The position numbers and the translations under genes were made by a program. Positions 52,519-60,553 of a stretch of 64,000 nt of DNA are shown one piece after another. How positions within the stretch are numbered: the first letter of the stretch is position 1; every line of letters begins with the position of its first letter. Source of the stretch: Mediterraneibacter glycyrrhizinilyticus (GTDB lineage Bacteria; Bacillota; Clostridia; Lachnospirales; Lachnospiraceae); contig NZ_JADMSO010000013.1 in assembly GCF_015560805.1 (NCBI RefSeq), positions 1-64,000 on the forward strand. The letters run 5' to 3'. The notes under the pieces were generated by a model. It was not told where the DNA came from. It saw nothing but the letters and a program-made list of their open reading frames with translations, and did not search any database.

Positions 52519-53394
52519 ATGAGACAAATCGAGCTGAAAGCACTTGCCAAGATCAATCTGGGGCTGGATGTTCTTGGCAGAAGAGAGAATGGGTATCACG
52601 ATGTACGGATGGTCATGCAGTCGATTTATCTGTATGACGATGTAAAGATCGAGCGGAAAGAAGAACCGGGGATCGAGATCGAGACGAATCTGTTCTTCCT
52701 GCCCACGGGAGAGGGAAATATCGCGTACAAAGCAGCGGATCTTCTGATCCGGGAATTTGACATCAAAGAGGGCGTCCGCATCACATTGAAAAAGCATATC
52801 CCGGTAGCTGCGGGAATGGCAGGAGGAAGTTCCAACGCCGCGGCGGTACTTTTTGGAATGAACCGGCTGTTCGGACTGAAATTGTCCCGGGAAGAGCTGA
52901 TGGAGCGGGGCGTAAAGTTAGGCGCGGATGTGCCGTACTGCATTATGCGGGGAACCGTGCTGGCGGAGGGGATCGGTGAGGAATTAAGCGTGCTTCCGGC
53001 GATGCCGAAATGTACGGTACTGATCGCAAAACCTCCGATCAGTGTTTCGACAAAAGTCGTTTATGAGGCGCTGGATTCCTCGGAGATCCGGAAGCATCCG
53101 GACATTGACGGACTGCTTGCAGGACTGGAAAAAGGCGATCTGCACGAGATCGCGGCGCACATGGGAAATGTCTTGGAAGACGTGACGATCCCGATGCATC
53201 CGGTGATCGATGAGATCAAGCGGGAGATGACAGACGCCGGCGCGCTGAACGCGATGATGAGCGGCAGCGGTCCGACGGTCTTCGGATTGTTTGAAAATAA
53301 GATGGAAGCAAGAAAAGCACAGGAGAGGATCCGCACAAAAGGGCTGGCAAAACAGGTTTATGTGACTAATATCCACAGTGCGAGAAGGGACTAG
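52519..53394 (+). CDS. ispE: 4-diphosphocytidyl-2-C-methyl-D-erythritol kinase
   Basis: A 291-residue GHMP kinase of the MEP isoprenoid pathway. Motifs are KALAKINLGLDVLGRRENGYHD at the start, PVAAGMAGGSSNAAAVL beginning at residue 95 (ATP loop) and MSGSGPTVFGLF near the C-terminus. An AAAGGGG ribosome site at 52505-52511 precedes the ATG. A GntR regulator begins 3 bases after it. Length and motifs are standard for the family. Confidence 0.95.
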   Translation: MRQIELKALAKINLGLDVLGRRENGYHDVRMVMQSIYLYDDVKIERKEEPGIEIETNLFFLPTGEGNIAYKAADLLIREFDIKEGVRITLKKHIPVAAGMAGGSSNAAAVLFGMNRLFGLKLSREELMERGVKLGADVPYCIMRGTVLAEGIGEELSVLPAMPKCTVLIAKPPISVSTKVVYEALDSSEIRKHPDIDGLLAGLEKGDLHEIAAHMGNVLEDVTIPMHPVIDEIKREMTDAGALNAMMSGSGPTVFGLFENKMEARKAQERIRTKGLAKQVYVTNIHSARRD

Positions 53395-53397
53395 AAG

Positions 53398-54093
53398 ATG
53401 GAGTTGAATTTTACAGTAAAAATGGATGAATATCTTCCGCTTCGCGACGTCGTGTTCAATACACTGCGCGAGGCAATCCTGCGCGGGGAATTAAAGCCGG
53501 GCGAGCGTCTGATGGAGATCCAGCTTGCGAATAAGCTCGGAGTGAGCCGGACGCCAATCCGCGAAGCGATCCGCAAACTGGAACTGGAGGGACTTGTACT
53601 GATGATCCCGCGAAAGGGAGCGGAGGTTGCGCAGATCACGGAGAAGAGTCTGCGGGACGTGCTGGAAGTGAGGAGAGCACTGGAAAATCTGGCGGTACAG
53701 TTGGCCTGCCTCAGGATGTCTCCGCAGACGCTTGCGGATCTGAAAGCGGCGGCGAGAGCATTTGAAGAAATCTTAGGGGGCGAAGACGTGACTGCGGTTG
53801 CGGAGGCGGATGTGGCGTTTCACGATGTGATCTACATGGCGACGGACAATCAGAGACTGATCTCGCTTCTGAACAATCTGCGGGAACAGATGTACCGTTA
53901 CCGCGTGGAATATCTGAAAAAGAAAGAATGCCACAAACAGCTTTTATGGGAACATCAGGAGATCATCCGTGCGATCGAAGCAGGGGAGATCGACGTGGCG
54001 ACAAAGATCACGGAACAGCATATCGACAATCAGGTGGAGGCGGTGAGCGATGCACTGCGCCATCTGGAGGAAAATCAGTTCCGGCATGTATAA
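53398..54093 (+). CDS. GntR-family (FCD) transcriptional regulator
   Basis: A 231-residue regulator with winged helix LREAILRGELKPGERLMEIQLANKLGVSRTPIREAIRKLELEGLV and an FCD ligand domain (VRRALENLAVQLACLRM, then AEADVAFHDVIYMATDNQRL and MYRYRVEYL). It directly follows ispE, an arrangement conserved in several Lachnospiraceae as far as I recall. The ribosome site AGAAGG at 53382-53387 lies within the ispE end. Its ligand and targets are unknown; a link to isoprenoid synthesis is not implied by sequence. Confidence 0.88.
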   Translation: MELNFTVKMDEYLPLRDVVFNTLREAILRGELKPGERLMEIQLANKLGVSRTPIREAIRKLELEGLVLMIPRKGAEVAQITEKSLRDVLEVRRALENLAVQLACLRMSPQTLADLKAAARAFEEILGGEDVTAVAEADVAFHDVIYMATDNQRLISLLNNLREQMYRYRVEYLKKKECHKQLLWEHQEIIRAIEAGEIDVATKITEQHIDNQVEAVSDALRHLEENQFRHV

Positions 54094-54156
54094 TCCGGCA
54101 CAGGCGGGCAATACTCCCACTATCAGAAAGAAATACGATGGAGGGAGTTGTTACAT

Positions 54157-54828
54157 ATGCTTGGAAAGAAAAGTGACGGAGGACAAAAGTCAGAGAGGGA
54201 GCAAAGAGCAGATGCGGTGATCTGCTTTCTTTCGCTTCTGATCGCGGCACTTTTGACCGGGATGATCACATGGCGGATCGATCAGGGAGCGGAGGCAAAA
54301 CTGCAGGAACATCTTGCGGGAGAAGTGCTCCGCTTTCATGTGCTTGCGAACAGTGACAGTGAAGAAGATCAGACGCTGAAATTAAAGGTGCGGGATGCGG
54401 TACTGGATACGATGGAAGCTGCACTTCCGAAAGGGCTGGATGTGGAAGCGACAAAAGAATGGGCAAGGACGCATACGGATGGGATCCGGGCGGCGGCAGA
54501 GCGCACGATCCGGGAAAACGGATATGACTATCCGGTCAGCGCCGCGGTGACGACCAGCTATTTCCCGGACAAGACTTATGGGGATGTGACATTTCCGGCA
54601 GGAAATTACACGGCGCTCCGGGTGGAGATCGGAGAGGCGAAAGGGCAGAATTGGTGGTGTGTGCTCTATCCGAATCTCTGCTTTTTGGATGCGGTGAATG
54701 CTGTTGTCCCCGAGGAGGGAAAACAAAAGCTGGAGCAGGTACTGACCGAGGAAGAATACCGGCAGGTGACTGCGGGCGGAAAATTTGAAATCCGGTTCAA
54801 ACTGCCGGAACTTCTTGGATCACTGTGA
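54157..54828 (+). CDS. spoIIR: Stage II sporulation protein R
   Basis: A 223-residue protein with one N-terminal membrane segment (about 24-44) and the SpoIIR domain: LRFHVLANSDSEEDQTLKLKVRDAVLD and the C-terminal block GQNWWCVLYPNLCFLDAV. SpoIIR is secreted from the forespore and triggers SpoIIGA to activate sigma-E in the mother cell. GGAGGGAG at 54139-54146 precedes the ATG. The frame opens at a TTG at 54148. With the SipL-like protein nearby it shows the host forms spores. Confidence 0.92.
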   Translation: MLGKKSDGGQKSEREQRADAVICFLSLLIAALLTGMITWRIDQGAEAKLQEHLAGEVLRFHVLANSDSEEDQTLKLKVRDAVLDTMEAALPKGLDVEATKEWARTHTDGIRAAAERTIRENGYDYPVSAAVTTSYFPDKTYGDVTFPAGNYTALRVEIGEAKGQNWWCVLYPNLCFLDAVNAVVPEEGKQKLEQVLTEEEYRQVTAGGKFEIRFKLPELLGSL

Positions 54829-54892
54829 ATACACCGGATCACAGTGAATACAATAGAGAAAAAGAACGATAAAGATACGAAGGTGTGGATAT

Positions 54893-56083
54893 ATGACAGA
54901 GTTTTTGGTGAAACATTTTGTAAAAGATTACGAACATGTGGAAAAGGTGTCCGTTCGTACCGCCTACGGTGTGTTGGCGAGTATCGTGGGCATCTTTTGT
55001 AATGTGTTTTTGTTTGTGGTAAAATTTGCGGTCGGGCTGGTCGCGCACAGCGTGTCGGTCATGGCGGATGCGTTCAATAACTTGTCGGATGCGGGTTCCT
55101 CGATCATCAGTTTCGTGGGGGTGAAGATGGCGGAGAAGCCGGCGGACGAAGATCATCCGTTCGGACACGGGCGGATCGAATATATCGCGGCGCTGGTCGT
55201 GTCGTTTATCGTTCTGGAAGTGGGATTTACATTTTTTAAAGATTCTCTCGGAAAGATCCGGACGCCGCAGGAGATCAATTTCCGGATGATCTCCGTTGTG
55301 ATCCTGTTATTGTCTATCGGCGTCAAATTATGGCTTGGACTGTTCAACCGGAAGCTGGGAGAAAAGATCGATTCCAAGGTGATGAAAGCCGTGTTTGCCG
55401 ATTCTATGGGCGATGTGCTGGCGACGACGTCAACGGTCGTGTCGCTTGTTTTATTTTCTTTGACAGGGATCAATGTGGACGGGATCGTGGGAGTCGGCGT
55501 GGCGCTTGTTGTCATGTGGGCAGGAGTCGGGATCGCGAAAGATACGCTGGAGCCGCTGATCGGCGAGGCGGTGGATCCGGAAGTCTACCAGAAGATCAAG
55601 CATTTTGTGGAAAAATATGACGGCATCGAGGGAACCCATGATCTGATCGTTCACAATTACGGTCCGAACCGGAGTATGGCGTCGATCCACGCGGAAGTCC
55701 CGAACAATGTGGATATCGAGACGTCCCACGAAGTGATCGACCGGATCGAGCGGGATGCGGTTGAGGAATTGGGAATCTTTCTTGTCGTACATATGGATCC
55801 GATCGAGACAAAGAATCCGGAAGTGCTTCAGATCCGCGAGGACGCTTATCAGGTGATGAAAGAAACCGACCCGGCATGCAGTCTTCATGATTTCCGCGTC
55901 GTGCACGGAAAGGACCGGATCAATCTGATCTTTGACATGGTCGTTCCGCGGGAATATGACGAAGAGAAAAAGAACGATGTGAAAGCACGTTTCTGTGATA
56001 CGATGAAACAGAAAGATGGGCGGTACGAATTTGTGATCACGATGGAACATTCTTTTGTGGCGGAAGAAAAAGAAGAAGAGTAA
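54893..56083 (+). CDS. Cation diffusion facilitator (metal efflux)
   Basis: A 396-residue CDF transporter with about six helices; metal-site residues lie in HSVSVMADAFNNLSDAGSS and in DHPFGHGRIEYIAAL. Two successive C-terminal cytoplasmic domains follow (LIVHNYGPNRSMASIHAEVP, then HDFRVVHGKDRINLIFDMVVP), so the C-terminal part is longer than in minimal CDFs of about 300 residues. GAAGGTG at 54879-54885 precedes the ATG. It exports divalent metals such as zinc, manganese or iron; specificity cannot be read here. Confidence 0.9.
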   Translation: MTEFLVKHFVKDYEHVEKVSVRTAYGVLASIVGIFCNVFLFVVKFAVGLVAHSVSVMADAFNNLSDAGSSIISFVGVKMAEKPADEDHPFGHGRIEYIAALVVSFIVLEVGFTFFKDSLGKIRTPQEINFRMISVVILLLSIGVKLWLGLFNRKLGEKIDSKVMKAVFADSMGDVLATTSTVVSLVLFSLTGINVDGIVGVGVALVVMWAGVGIAKDTLEPLIGEAVDPEVYQKIKHFVEKYDGIEGTHDLIVHNYGPNRSMASIHAEVPNNVDIETSHEVIDRIERDAVEELGIFLVVHMDPIETKNPEVLQIREDAYQVMKETDPACSLHDFRVVHGKDRINLIFDMVVPREYDEEKKNDVKARFCDTMKQKDGRYEFVITMEHSFVAEEKEEE

Positions 56084-56133
56084 AAGTAAGAAAAAGGAAG
56101 AAAAACAGAAAATACAGAAAGGGAGCATGCGGC

Positions 56134-56838
56134 ATGTATTATACAATAGAGGGAAGAATCCGATACAGCGAGATCGATCATCACGGAACGGTGACTTTGC
56201 CGGGGATCATCAATTATTTTCAGGACTGCAGTACGTTCCAGTCGGAAGACATCGGCGAGGGGCGGGCTAAGCTTGCAAAAAAGAAGCGGGCGTGGATCTT
56301 GTCGTACTGGCAAGTGATCGTGGACCGTTATCCGAAGATGGGCGAAAAGATCACAGTGGGGACGTTTTCCTCCGGATTCCAGGGGCTTTTCGGAAAGCGG
56401 AATTTTGTGATGAAAGACGAGCGAGGGCAGCAGGTGGCATGCGCCCATTCACTCTGGGTATATCTGGATGTGGAGAGCGGTCGTCCGGTGCGTCCGGATC
56501 AGGAAGAAATCGACGCATACGGGGAGGAGCCGCCGCTTGAGATGCCGTATGAGGGGCGGAAGATTGTACTTCCGAAAGAGACAAAAGATCTCCCGGTATT
56601 TCCGGTGCGCAAATATCATATTGATACGAATGAACATGTGAATAACTGTCAGTATGTACAGATGGCGCTGGAAGTGCTTCCCGAAGAAATACAGGTGCAT
56701 AAGCTCCGGGTAGATTACAAGAAGTCGGCGGTGCTTGGTGACAGGATCTTTCCGAAATATGCGAAAGAAGAAGACCGGGTCGTCGTGGAACTGTGCGATG
56801 AGGGCGGAAAAGCCTATGCGGTCGTGGAATTCGCTTGA
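56134..56838 (+). CDS. Acyl-ACP thioesterase
   Basis: A 234-residue double hot-dog protein. The first half has IRYSEIDHHGTVTLPGIINYFQDCSTFQSEDIGEG; the second has YHIDTNEHVNNCQYVQMALEVLP with the DxNxHVNN catalytic region of the FatA/FatB-like family. It releases fatty acids from acyl carrier protein. AAAGGGAG at 56117-56124 precedes the ATG. It follows the CDF gene after 50 bases and may be co-transcribed. Confidence 0.9.
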   Translation: MYYTIEGRIRYSEIDHHGTVTLPGIINYFQDCSTFQSEDIGEGRAKLAKKKRAWILSYWQVIVDRYPKMGEKITVGTFSSGFQGLFGKRNFVMKDERGQQVACAHSLWVYLDVESGRPVRPDQEEIDAYGEEPPLEMPYEGRKIVLPKETKDLPVFPVRKYHIDTNEHVNNCQYVQMALEVLPEEIQVHKLRVDYKKSAVLGDRIFPKYAKEEDRVVVELCDEGGKAYAVVEFA

Positions 56839-56972
56839 CAGCCGCTTCCGGTAGCGGATATAATGAATTGTAACGGAAAGAAGTGACTACACCAGAACTC
56901 GTATTCTTACAACAGGATAAGATTACGGGTTCTTTTTGGGAAAATGTCAAAGCGTATCGGGAGGAAAAGAAG

Positions 56973-58346
56973 ATGAAGTATGACGTGATTATTATCGGAG
57001 CCGGACCGGGCGGGATTTTTTCGGCGTATGAACTGGTGAAAAAGAATGCGGATCTCAAGATCGCAGTGTTTGAAGCGGGTAATCCACTTGAGAAGCGCCG
57101 TTGTCCGATCGACGGGGACAAGGTGAAGAGCTGTATCGGATGCAAGACTTGTGCGATCATGAGCGGATTCGGCGGAGCAGGTGCATTTTCCGATGGAAAA
57201 TATAATATCACCAATGCATTCGGAGGAACGTTGTATGAGCATATCGGCAGAAAGCCGGCCATCGACCTGATGAAGTATGTGGACGAGATCAATGTATCCC
57301 ATGGCGGTGAGGGCACGAAGATGTATTCCACAGCGGGAAGCAAGTTTAAGAAATTATGTATGCAGAATCAGCTGAATCTTCTGGATGCTTCGGTGCGGCA
57401 TCTCGGAACGGACATCAATTATGTGGTGCTGGAAAATATATATGAAGAACTGAAAGAGAAAGTATCGTTCTTTTTCAACTGTAATGTAGATCGCATCGAA
57501 GTGCTTGAGGACGGATACCGCGTACACCACAAAGGCGGAGCGGATGAGTGCGAGCGCTGCGTGATCTCGGTCGGAAGAAGCGGAAGCAAGTGGATGCAGG
57601 AAGTCTGTAAAGAGCTTAAGATCCCGACTTTGTCGAACCGTGTCGATCTGGGCGTGCGTGTGGAGATCCCGGCGGAGATCTTCTCCCATCTGACCGATGA
57701 ACTTTATGAGAGCAAGATCGTTTACCGAACAGAGAAATTTGAGGATAATGTGCGTACGTTCTGTATGAACCCGCACGGAATCGTTGTAAATGAAAATACA
57801 AACGGGATCGTGACGGTCAACGGTCACAGCTACGAAGATGCGGAGAAGCAGACGGAGAACACGAACTTCGCCCTGCTTGTGGCAAAACATTTCTCCGAGC
57901 CGTTTAAAGACAGCAACGGTTACGGCGAGAGTATCGCACGGCTTTCCAATATGCTCGGCGGCGGTGTCATCGTACAGCGTTTCGGAGACCTGATCCGCGG
58001 AAGACGGAGCAATGAGAAGCGGATCGAGGAGGGACTTGTCCGTCCGACACTGGCGGCAACTCCGGGAGATTTGAGCCTCGTCCTGCCGAAACGTATCATG
58101 GACGGCATCATCGAGATGATTTATGCATTGGACAAGATCGCACCGGGTACGGCAAACGACGATACATTGCTTTACGGTGTAGAAGTAAAGTTCTATAATA
58201 TGGAAGTGGAGATCGACGAGAATCTCGAGACGCGCTACAAAGGTCTGTATGTGATCGGAGACGGAAGCGGCGTGACCCATTCCCTCTCCCATGCATCAGC
58301 CAGCGGCGTGCATGTGGCAAGACATATTGCAGAACAGATCGGCTGA
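56973..58346 (+). CDS. FAD-dependent dehydrogenase of the geranylgeranyl-reductase-like/YhiN-type group
   Basis: A 457-residue flavoprotein with the dinucleotide motif GAGPGG at 9-14, a four-cysteine segment VKSCIGCKTCAIMSGFGG (CxxCxxC) near 45-62, and a C-terminal GDGSGVTHSLSHASASGVHVA flavin-contact block. I start at MKYDVIIIG, where GGGAGG at 56959-56964 fits; the frame is open from 56883. Such 'NAD(FAD)-utilizing dehydrogenases' are common in Clostridia and their substrates are unknown. The cysteines may hold a metal or redox centre. Confidence 0.85.
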   Translation: MKYDVIIIGAGPGGIFSAYELVKKNADLKIAVFEAGNPLEKRRCPIDGDKVKSCIGCKTCAIMSGFGGAGAFSDGKYNITNAFGGTLYEHIGRKPAIDLMKYVDEINVSHGGEGTKMYSTAGSKFKKLCMQNQLNLLDASVRHLGTDINYVVLENIYEELKEKVSFFFNCNVDRIEVLEDGYRVHHKGGADECERCVISVGRSGSKWMQEVCKELKIPTLSNRVDLGVRVEIPAEIFSHLTDELYESKIVYRTEKFEDNVRTFCMNPHGIVVNENTNGIVTVNGHSYEDAEKQTENTNFALLVAKHFSEPFKDSNGYGESIARLSNMLGGGVIVQRFGDLIRGRRSNEKRIEEGLVRPTLAATPGDLSLVLPKRIMDGIIEMIYALDKIAPGTANDDTLLYGVEVKFYNMEVEIDENLETRYKGLYVIGDGSGVTHSLSHASASGVHVARHIAEQIG

Positions 58347-58424
58347 CCGACCGGCGAAAGGAGAGCCGCAGATCCAAACAGCGGATGCGTGAAAATAAGC
58401 GAAAAAGATAAGGGAGCAAAAGCG

Positions 58425-59198
58425 ATGAGTGCAGAAAAGATGACAGACGAAAAACGAAAAATTTTGGGACAGCTTCGGATGACGGAGGCGCTGTATGTGC
58501 TGATGTCGGATTTCACAAGAATGCCGTTTGTAGAGTGCAGCGAAGAAAATTACGATGACGAGGTATTTGTCTATTTTCAGGAAGAAGATGCGAAAAAAGA
58601 GGCGGAACGCCGTTGTGAGAAGAACGAAAAAGTACACGTTGTGAAGATCGCTTCCAAGTTTTTGCTTCCGTTTTATACAAGCCTGTTTCCGATGGGAGTC
58701 AATTGTATCTGCATCGGAAAAGGAACCGGAAAAGAGCAGGAGGTCCAGCTTCATGAGTTGATCACGAGAAACCGCGAGGAAGCTGAAAAGCAGGGAATCC
58801 CGTTGATCGAGAATCCGGAACTTCATCTGACGGCGCTGTATTTTATCCAGAAACTGCGCGCCCTCGGCGAACCGAAGATGACCGAGGAATTGAAAGAACT
58901 GAACGAGGAGATGATGGCACACTATATGCGCGGACGTTACATCCTCGGCGTGACGGAGAAGAATGCGGTTCCGATCCTCAAGCAGAAAGACGGAAGAGTT
59001 TTACAGCCGATCTTTACTGACATGCAGGAGTTTATGAAATTCCAGAATGTCAATCGAAACGAAAAAATGAAGACAGCCGTGGTGGAAGCGGCAAAACTTC
59101 CGGAACTGATCACAAAAGAGGCGATCGGCGTGACGGTCAACCCGTTCGGCGTCAATCTGGTGCTCCAGCTTCCGGGAAGAGCAAAACCAAACAACTAA
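58425..59198 (+). CDS. SseB-domain protein
   Basis: A 257-residue cytoplasmic protein. The N-terminal part (LYVLMSDFTRMPFVECSEENYDDEVFVYFQEEDAKKEAERRCEKN, then LLPFYTSLFPMGVNCICIG) matches the SseB N-terminal fold; the C-terminal half ends VTVNPFGVNLVLQLPGRAKPNN. GGGAG at 58411-58415 precedes ATG 58425; the frame opens at 58389. Function unknown. The inverted repeat at 59213-59249 lies just after it and may act as a terminator. Confidence 0.7.
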   Translation: MSAEKMTDEKRKILGQLRMTEALYVLMSDFTRMPFVECSEENYDDEVFVYFQEEDAKKEAERRCEKNEKVHVVKIASKFLLPFYTSLFPMGVNCICIGKGTGKEQEVQLHELITRNREEAEKQGIPLIENPELHLTALYFIQKLRALGEPKMTEELKELNEEMMAHYMRGRYILGVTEKNAVPILKQKDGRVLQPIFTDMQEFMKFQNVNRNEKMKTAVVEAAKLPELITKEAIGVTVNPFGVNLVLQLPGRAKPNN

Positions 59199-59212
59199 GA
59201 AACCGGCGCCAG

Positions 59213-59249
59213 CGTACAAAGAACGTTTTGCCCCTTGTACACCGACGCT
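59213..59249. repeat. Interspersed inverted repeat, copy B
   Basis: AGCGTACAAAG (59213-59223) faces CTTGTACACCGACGCT in the right arm. Bases 59224-59249 match 29465-29490 with one difference. The left halves of the two copies diverge, so only the right arm is conserved. Confidence 0.65.
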
Positions 59250-59287
59250 GCGAAAAACGGAAATACAAACAGGAGATCATATCGCGT

Positions 59288-60109
59288 ATGAAATTAGGAG
59301 AAAAGCAAGTTCTGACAGTCGTAAAAACCGTAGATTTCGGAGTGTATCTGGGAAGCGAGACCGAGCGGGTATTGCTTCCGAAGAAGCAGGTTCCGTCAGG
59401 GATCGAAGTCGGAGATCCGATCGAAGTCTTTTTATACAAAGATTCCTCAGACCGGATCATCGCGACAACGCGGGAACCGAAACTGACGTTGGGGAAACTG
59501 GCGGTGCTGGAAGTCGCAGATACGAACCGGATGGGGGCGTTTCTGGACTGGGGGCTGGAAAAAGACCTGTTTCTGCCGTTCCGACAGCAGACAGCAAAAG
59601 TAAAGAAAGGCGACCGTTGCCTTTGTACCCTTTACATCGATAAGAGTGAGCGGCTTTGTGCGACGATGAAAGTCTACCATATGCTGCGGACGGATTCTCC
59701 GTATCAGAAAGACGATCGTGTACAGGGGATCATTTATGACACAAGCGAAGAATTCGGCGTATTTGTTGCGGTGGACAATTGTTATTCTGCAAGGATCCCG
59801 AAAAAAGACGTGATCGGAACGATGAAAGTCGGAGACGTGGTGGAAGCCCGTGTCACGGCAGTCAAAGAGGATGGAAAGCTGGACTTGAGCGTTCGCAGAA
59901 AGATTCCGGAACAGATGGAGGGCGACGCCGAATATATCCTGCAGAGTATCAGACGGCGCGGCGGAAGCCTGCCGTTTACGGACAAATCCGATCCGGAACA
60001 GATCAAACGGGAACTGGGCATGAGCAAGGCTGCATTTAAACGTGCGGTGGGACGGCTTTTGAAGCAAGGAAAGATTGAGATCCAGGCATCACGAATTGTA
60101 GAAAAATAA
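59288..60109 (+). CDS. CvfB-like S1-domain RNA-binding protein
   Basis: A 273-residue protein with tandem S1-type folds (VLTVVKTVDFGVYLGS, VLEVADTNRMGAFLDWGLEKDLFLPF, VQGIIYDTSEEFGVFVAVDN) and a C-terminal winged helix (KRELGMSKAAFKRAVGRLLKQGKIEI). This order is that of CvfB (YitL), an RNA-binding virulence regulator in staphylococci. I start at MKLGEKQVLTVV; AGGAG at 59271-59275 is 12 bases away, a long spacing. No membrane segments. Confidence 0.88.
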   Translation: MKLGEKQVLTVVKTVDFGVYLGSETERVLLPKKQVPSGIEVGDPIEVFLYKDSSDRIIATTREPKLTLGKLAVLEVADTNRMGAFLDWGLEKDLFLPFRQQTAKVKKGDRCLCTLYIDKSERLCATMKVYHMLRTDSPYQKDDRVQGIIYDTSEEFGVFVAVDNCYSARIPKKDVIGTMKVGDVVEARVTAVKEDGKLDLSVRRKIPEQMEGDAEYILQSIRRRGGSLPFTDKSDPEQIKRELGMSKAAFKRAVGRLLKQGKIEIQASRIVEK

Positions 60110-60143
60110 GCTTTGGATAAGCAAAAATATGGCAAAATTGTTC

Positions 60144-60171
60144 TTGCAATCCGGGGAAAATAAGCTATAAT
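60144..60171 (+). promoter_or_regulatory. Promoter upstream of the 78-residue ORF
   Basis: TTGCAA (60144-60149), 16-base spacer, TATAAT (60166-60171). The gene begins 45 bases downstream. Confidence 0.65.
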
Positions 60172-60215
60172 GAAAGCGTAGCAGATAAGAAGGAATTGAG
60201 AAAGGAGTTTTCGAT

Positions 60216-60452
60216 ATGAAAGTACAGAATATTACAGACATAGAAGCTTTTTTTAAAGCCGTTGACGAGTGCAAAGGCAGAGTAGAACTGGTGACGGGAG
60301 AGGGAGACAGACTGAACCTGAAATCCAAGCTTTCCCAGTATGTATCGATGGCGAATATTTTCTCCAATGGTGAGATCCCGGAGCTTGAGATCATCGCATA
60401 CGAGAAAGAAGATACAGACCGTCTGATCGGATTTATGATCAACGGAGAGTAA
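60216..60452 (+). CDS. Conserved small protein of unknown function
   Basis: A 78-residue acidic protein (MKVQNITDIEAFFKAVDECK, later LIGFMINGE). GAAAGGAG at 60201-60208 precedes the ATG, and it has its own promoter and a terminator after it. The segment GRVELVTGEGDRLNLKSKLSQYVSMANIFS suggests an alpha/beta fold. Similar small proteins occur before dnaE in related Clostridia and have sometimes been labelled 'polya polymerase', without support that I know of. Confidence 0.7.
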   Translation: MKVQNITDIEAFFKAVDECKGRVELVTGEGDRLNLKSKLSQYVSMANIFSNGEIPELEIIAYEKEDTDRLIGFMINGE

Positions 60453-60508
60453 TTGACGAAAGAGATGCGTTTCGTTAGAAACACATGTTAGATACAAAGG
60501 GTACAGGA

Positions 60509-60540
60509 GGGCAGTTCTCAGATGGGGACCGCCCTTTTTT
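60509..60540 (+). terminator. Terminator or attenuator just before dnaE
   Basis: GGGCAGTTCTC (60509-60519) pairs with GGGGACCGCCC (60524-60534) with wobbles and one mismatch, followed by six T. It ends only 13 bases before the dnaE start, so the dnaE ribosome site lies just after the T-run. Confidence 0.65.
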
Positions 60541-60553
60541 CAGGAGGCACAGC

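Noticed and set aside
57354-58292. A 312-codon minus-strand open frame opposite the FAD dehydrogenase
   Set aside because: Antisense shadow of a well-supported gene in a GC-richer region, with no start signal or recognisable domain.
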